From Catenuloplanes niger (GTDB taxonomy: Bacteria > Actinomycetota > Actinomycetes > Mycobacteriales > Micromonosporaceae), in assembly GCF_031458255.1 (NCBI RefSeq), contig NZ_JAVDYC010000001.1, positions 2,303,001 through 2,367,000 on the forward strand: DNA of 64,000 bases, written 5' to 3'. How positions within the stretch are numbered: position 1 is the first letter of the stretch; each line of letters opens with the position of its first letter. The position numbers were made by a program, and so were the translations under genes. The notes under the pieces were generated by a model. It saw only the letters and a program-made list of their open reading frames with translations, did no database searches and was not told where the DNA came from. Positions 62,507 through 64,000 of this stretch are shown in pieces.

Positions 62507-64000
62507 TCACTCACGCCACCCGTCCAGCTCGACGCCCTTGCCGATCTCGGCCCGGAATCCGAACACGACGGTCCGCGTCTCGCCGGCCGGGACCTGCAGT
62601 CGCCAGGTCAGCTCGCCCATCTCGGTGCGCTCGGCCGGTGCCGGGTCGAACCGGGTCTCGCGCACCGCGATCGCCTCGTCCCGGGACACCGGCAGCTGGT
62701 CCAGCACCGTGACCTGCGCCGCGCGGGGAGTGTGGTTGCCGATCGTGATCGTGTACTCCGCCTCGCGGCGGCGGGTGGCGGACAGGGCGGCCTTGGTCGC
62801 GGTGCGGCGGGTCTGCTCGCGCTCCACCCGCACCCGGTCGTCCACGCCGAGCGCCAGTTCCAGTTCCTCGCCCGGGGCCCAGGGCTTCAGCCGGGTACGC
62901 CCGACGAAGTCGCCGCCGTGGAACACCGCGGCCGGGCCGGGCAGCAGCGTGTGCTCGCTGGCGTTGGTCACGGTGGCCCGCAGGTAGGCACCGGGGTCCC
63001 GGACCGGCGCGGTCACGTGGTCGAGGCGGGCGGGCAGCTCCAGCGACGCGACCACGGCCCGGTGCGAGGTCCCGTCCGCCGGCACCGCGACCGGCCGGGC
63101 CGGGCGGTAGGTGGCCGCGGCCGGGCCCTGCTCCACGGTGGCGACCGCCTCCACGACCTTGGCCCGCGCCATCGCCGGCGCCGCACCGGCCGCCATCGGG
63201 GGTCCCGTGACGTCGTAGGACGCCCCGTAGACGGGCATCGGCGCGGGCGGCATCGGCGGCGCCGGGCGCCACCGGTCCAGGAACCAGGGGTCCAGGTCGG
63301 GCACCGCCACCAGGCTGGCCGGGCGCGCGGTGGAGAGCCGCAGGTCGGTCTCCGGCCAGTCCTCGCCGGTGTGCTGCGACACCAGCCCGAACCAGGTCAG
63401 CGTGAGCGTGTCGCCGTCCGCGTCGAGCCGCACGTCGTAGCTGGACTCCCAGGACGCGCCGTGCGTGACGTAGGACAGCTCCAGCTCGACCGCGCCGGTG
63501 TGCGCCATCTCCAGCGCGACCATCGCGACCAGCCGGTCCGGCGCCGTCTTCTGGTGGAGCACGTCCAGCTCGCGGTGCACCGCGGCCAGTTCCTCCTCGA
63601 GCCGCTCCCGCCGTTGCGCGGCCGCGCGCTGCCGGGCCTTGCCGGCCCCGAGCTGCTCGGCCAGCGAGTCGCCGAAGCCCGCGATCGCGGCGGGCGCGGC
63701 CGTGCCCTCGGCCAGCGCCTTCGCGTAGCTGGTGCCGGCGCGGCGGCCCAGCTCGTGCAGGAACTCCGCGCGCTCCTGCTCGATCGCGTCGTCGTCGTCC
63801 AGCTCGCGCCGCGCGTCCTCGAGCGCGCGCCGCCGCTCCTCCAGCGTCACCACCTCGGGGTCCGCGCTGCGGGCCGCGTAGAACGTGGTCACGTCCACGC
63901 CGAGCACGGTGGCCGCGCCCCGACCGCCGACCCGGACCGAGCTCGCGTCGACGGACGCCGGCAGCGGGCCGAGCGGCACGGTGTGATCGCCGGCGGGCAG
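62507..64000 (-). CDS. DUF4139/MuiA-type protein, N-terminus beyond the window
   Basis: A fragment of at least 497 residues open to the right edge. A coiled-coil ([40 protein letters not shown]) precedes a DUF4139-type beta domain ([78 protein letters not shown]). This matches the mucoidy-inhibitor-like family, of unknown function. A Pro/Met/Ala-rich linker lies in the middle. The first visible codons encode [19 protein letters not shown]. Confidence 0.85.
   Translation of the reverse strand: MPAGDHTVPLGPLPASVDASSVRVGGRGAATVLGVDVTTFYAARSADPEVVTLEERRRALEDARRELDDDDAIEQERAEFLHELGRRAGTSYAKALAEGTAAPAAIAGFGDSLAEQLGAGKARQRAAAQRRERLEEELAAVHRELDVLHQKTAPDRLVAMVALEMAHTGAVELELSYVTHGASWESSYDVRLDADGDTLTLTWFGLVSQHTGEDWPETDLRLSTARPASLVAVPDLDPWFLDRWRPAPPMPPAPMPVYGASYDVTGPPMAAGAAPAMARAKVVEAVATVEQGPAAATYRPARPVAVPADGTSHRAVVASLELPARLDHVTAPVRDPGAYLRATVTNASEHTLLPGPAAVFHGGDFVGRTRLKPWAPGEELELALGVDDRVRVEREQTRRTATKAALSATRRREAEYTITIGNHTPRAAQVTVLDQLPVSRDEAIAVRETRFDPAPAERTEMGELTWRLQVPAGETRTVVFGFRAEIGKGVELDGWRE

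Overview
The window is very GC-rich chromosomal DNA with strong G/C bias at third codon positions, many GTG starts and ATGA/GTGA gene overlaps. Gene families (GlnA2, NadE, PanB, an RNase H/phosphatase fusion, AhpE, DUF3052, a SARP regulator, ECF sigma factors) point to an actinomycete. The DUF2071, Prim-Pol-like and alanyl-tRNA-synthetase-related genes and secreted glycosidases suit the Micromonosporaceae (Actinoplanes-like), which is inference. I see no CRISPR array, transposase, integrase or prophage.

Left part (1-29.2 kb) is mostly conserved housekeeping DNA: a diguanylate cyclase, an ECF sigma/membrane-protein pair, glnA2, nadE, panB, a 1346-residue repetitive basic protein resembling a bacterial H1-like histone, an autoregulated TetR/hydrolase region with two visible operators, a DUF2975/XRE pair with a visible promoter and operator, the RNase P RNA gene, a sodium:solute symporter operon, and the RNase H - zinc ribbon - Nif3 operon. 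The order glnA2, panB, RNase H fusion, zinc ribbon, Nif3 and, at the far right, ahpE and DUF3052 follows the Mycobacterium tuberculosis Rv2222c-Rv2239c segment, so the middle of the window is an accessory block set inside a conserved backbone.

Accessory block (29.3-58.8 kb): a flavoprotein and a long XRE regulator divergent from a Prim-Pol-like protein; a five-gene operon at 32.5-37.6 kb (GAF plus degenerate GGDEF protein, exosortase-like transpeptidase, membrane GT2 glycosyltransferase, secreted protein with a C-terminal sorting-like tail, WecB epimerase), which looks like a dedicated machine for anchoring or glycosylating a surface protein; genes of antibiotic-inactivation families (virginiamycin B lyase, erythromycin esterase, FAD monooxygenase); a secreted streptogrisin-like protease; a GT4 glycosyltransferase with a GH92 mannosidase lacking a normal start codon; an Rnl2-like RNA ligase; a P450; and a stand-alone alanyl-tRNA synthetase fragment preceded by an alanine-rich leader peptide and hairpins that look like an attenuator. 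A SARP regulator, a secreted GH26-like glycosidase and an aminoglycoside-phosphotransferase-fold kinase follow.

Right end (58.5-64 kb): a 31-bp tandem repeat, tRNA-Val(UAC), ahpE, DUF3052, a fused alpha/beta E1 subunit of a 2-oxoacid dehydrogenase, and a truncated DUF4139 gene.

The best candidates for something new are the exosortase/GT2 operon, the Ala-leader attenuator of the AlaRS-like gene, and the giant repeat protein. Gene-family names and motif positions come from reading the translations; no database search was possible.
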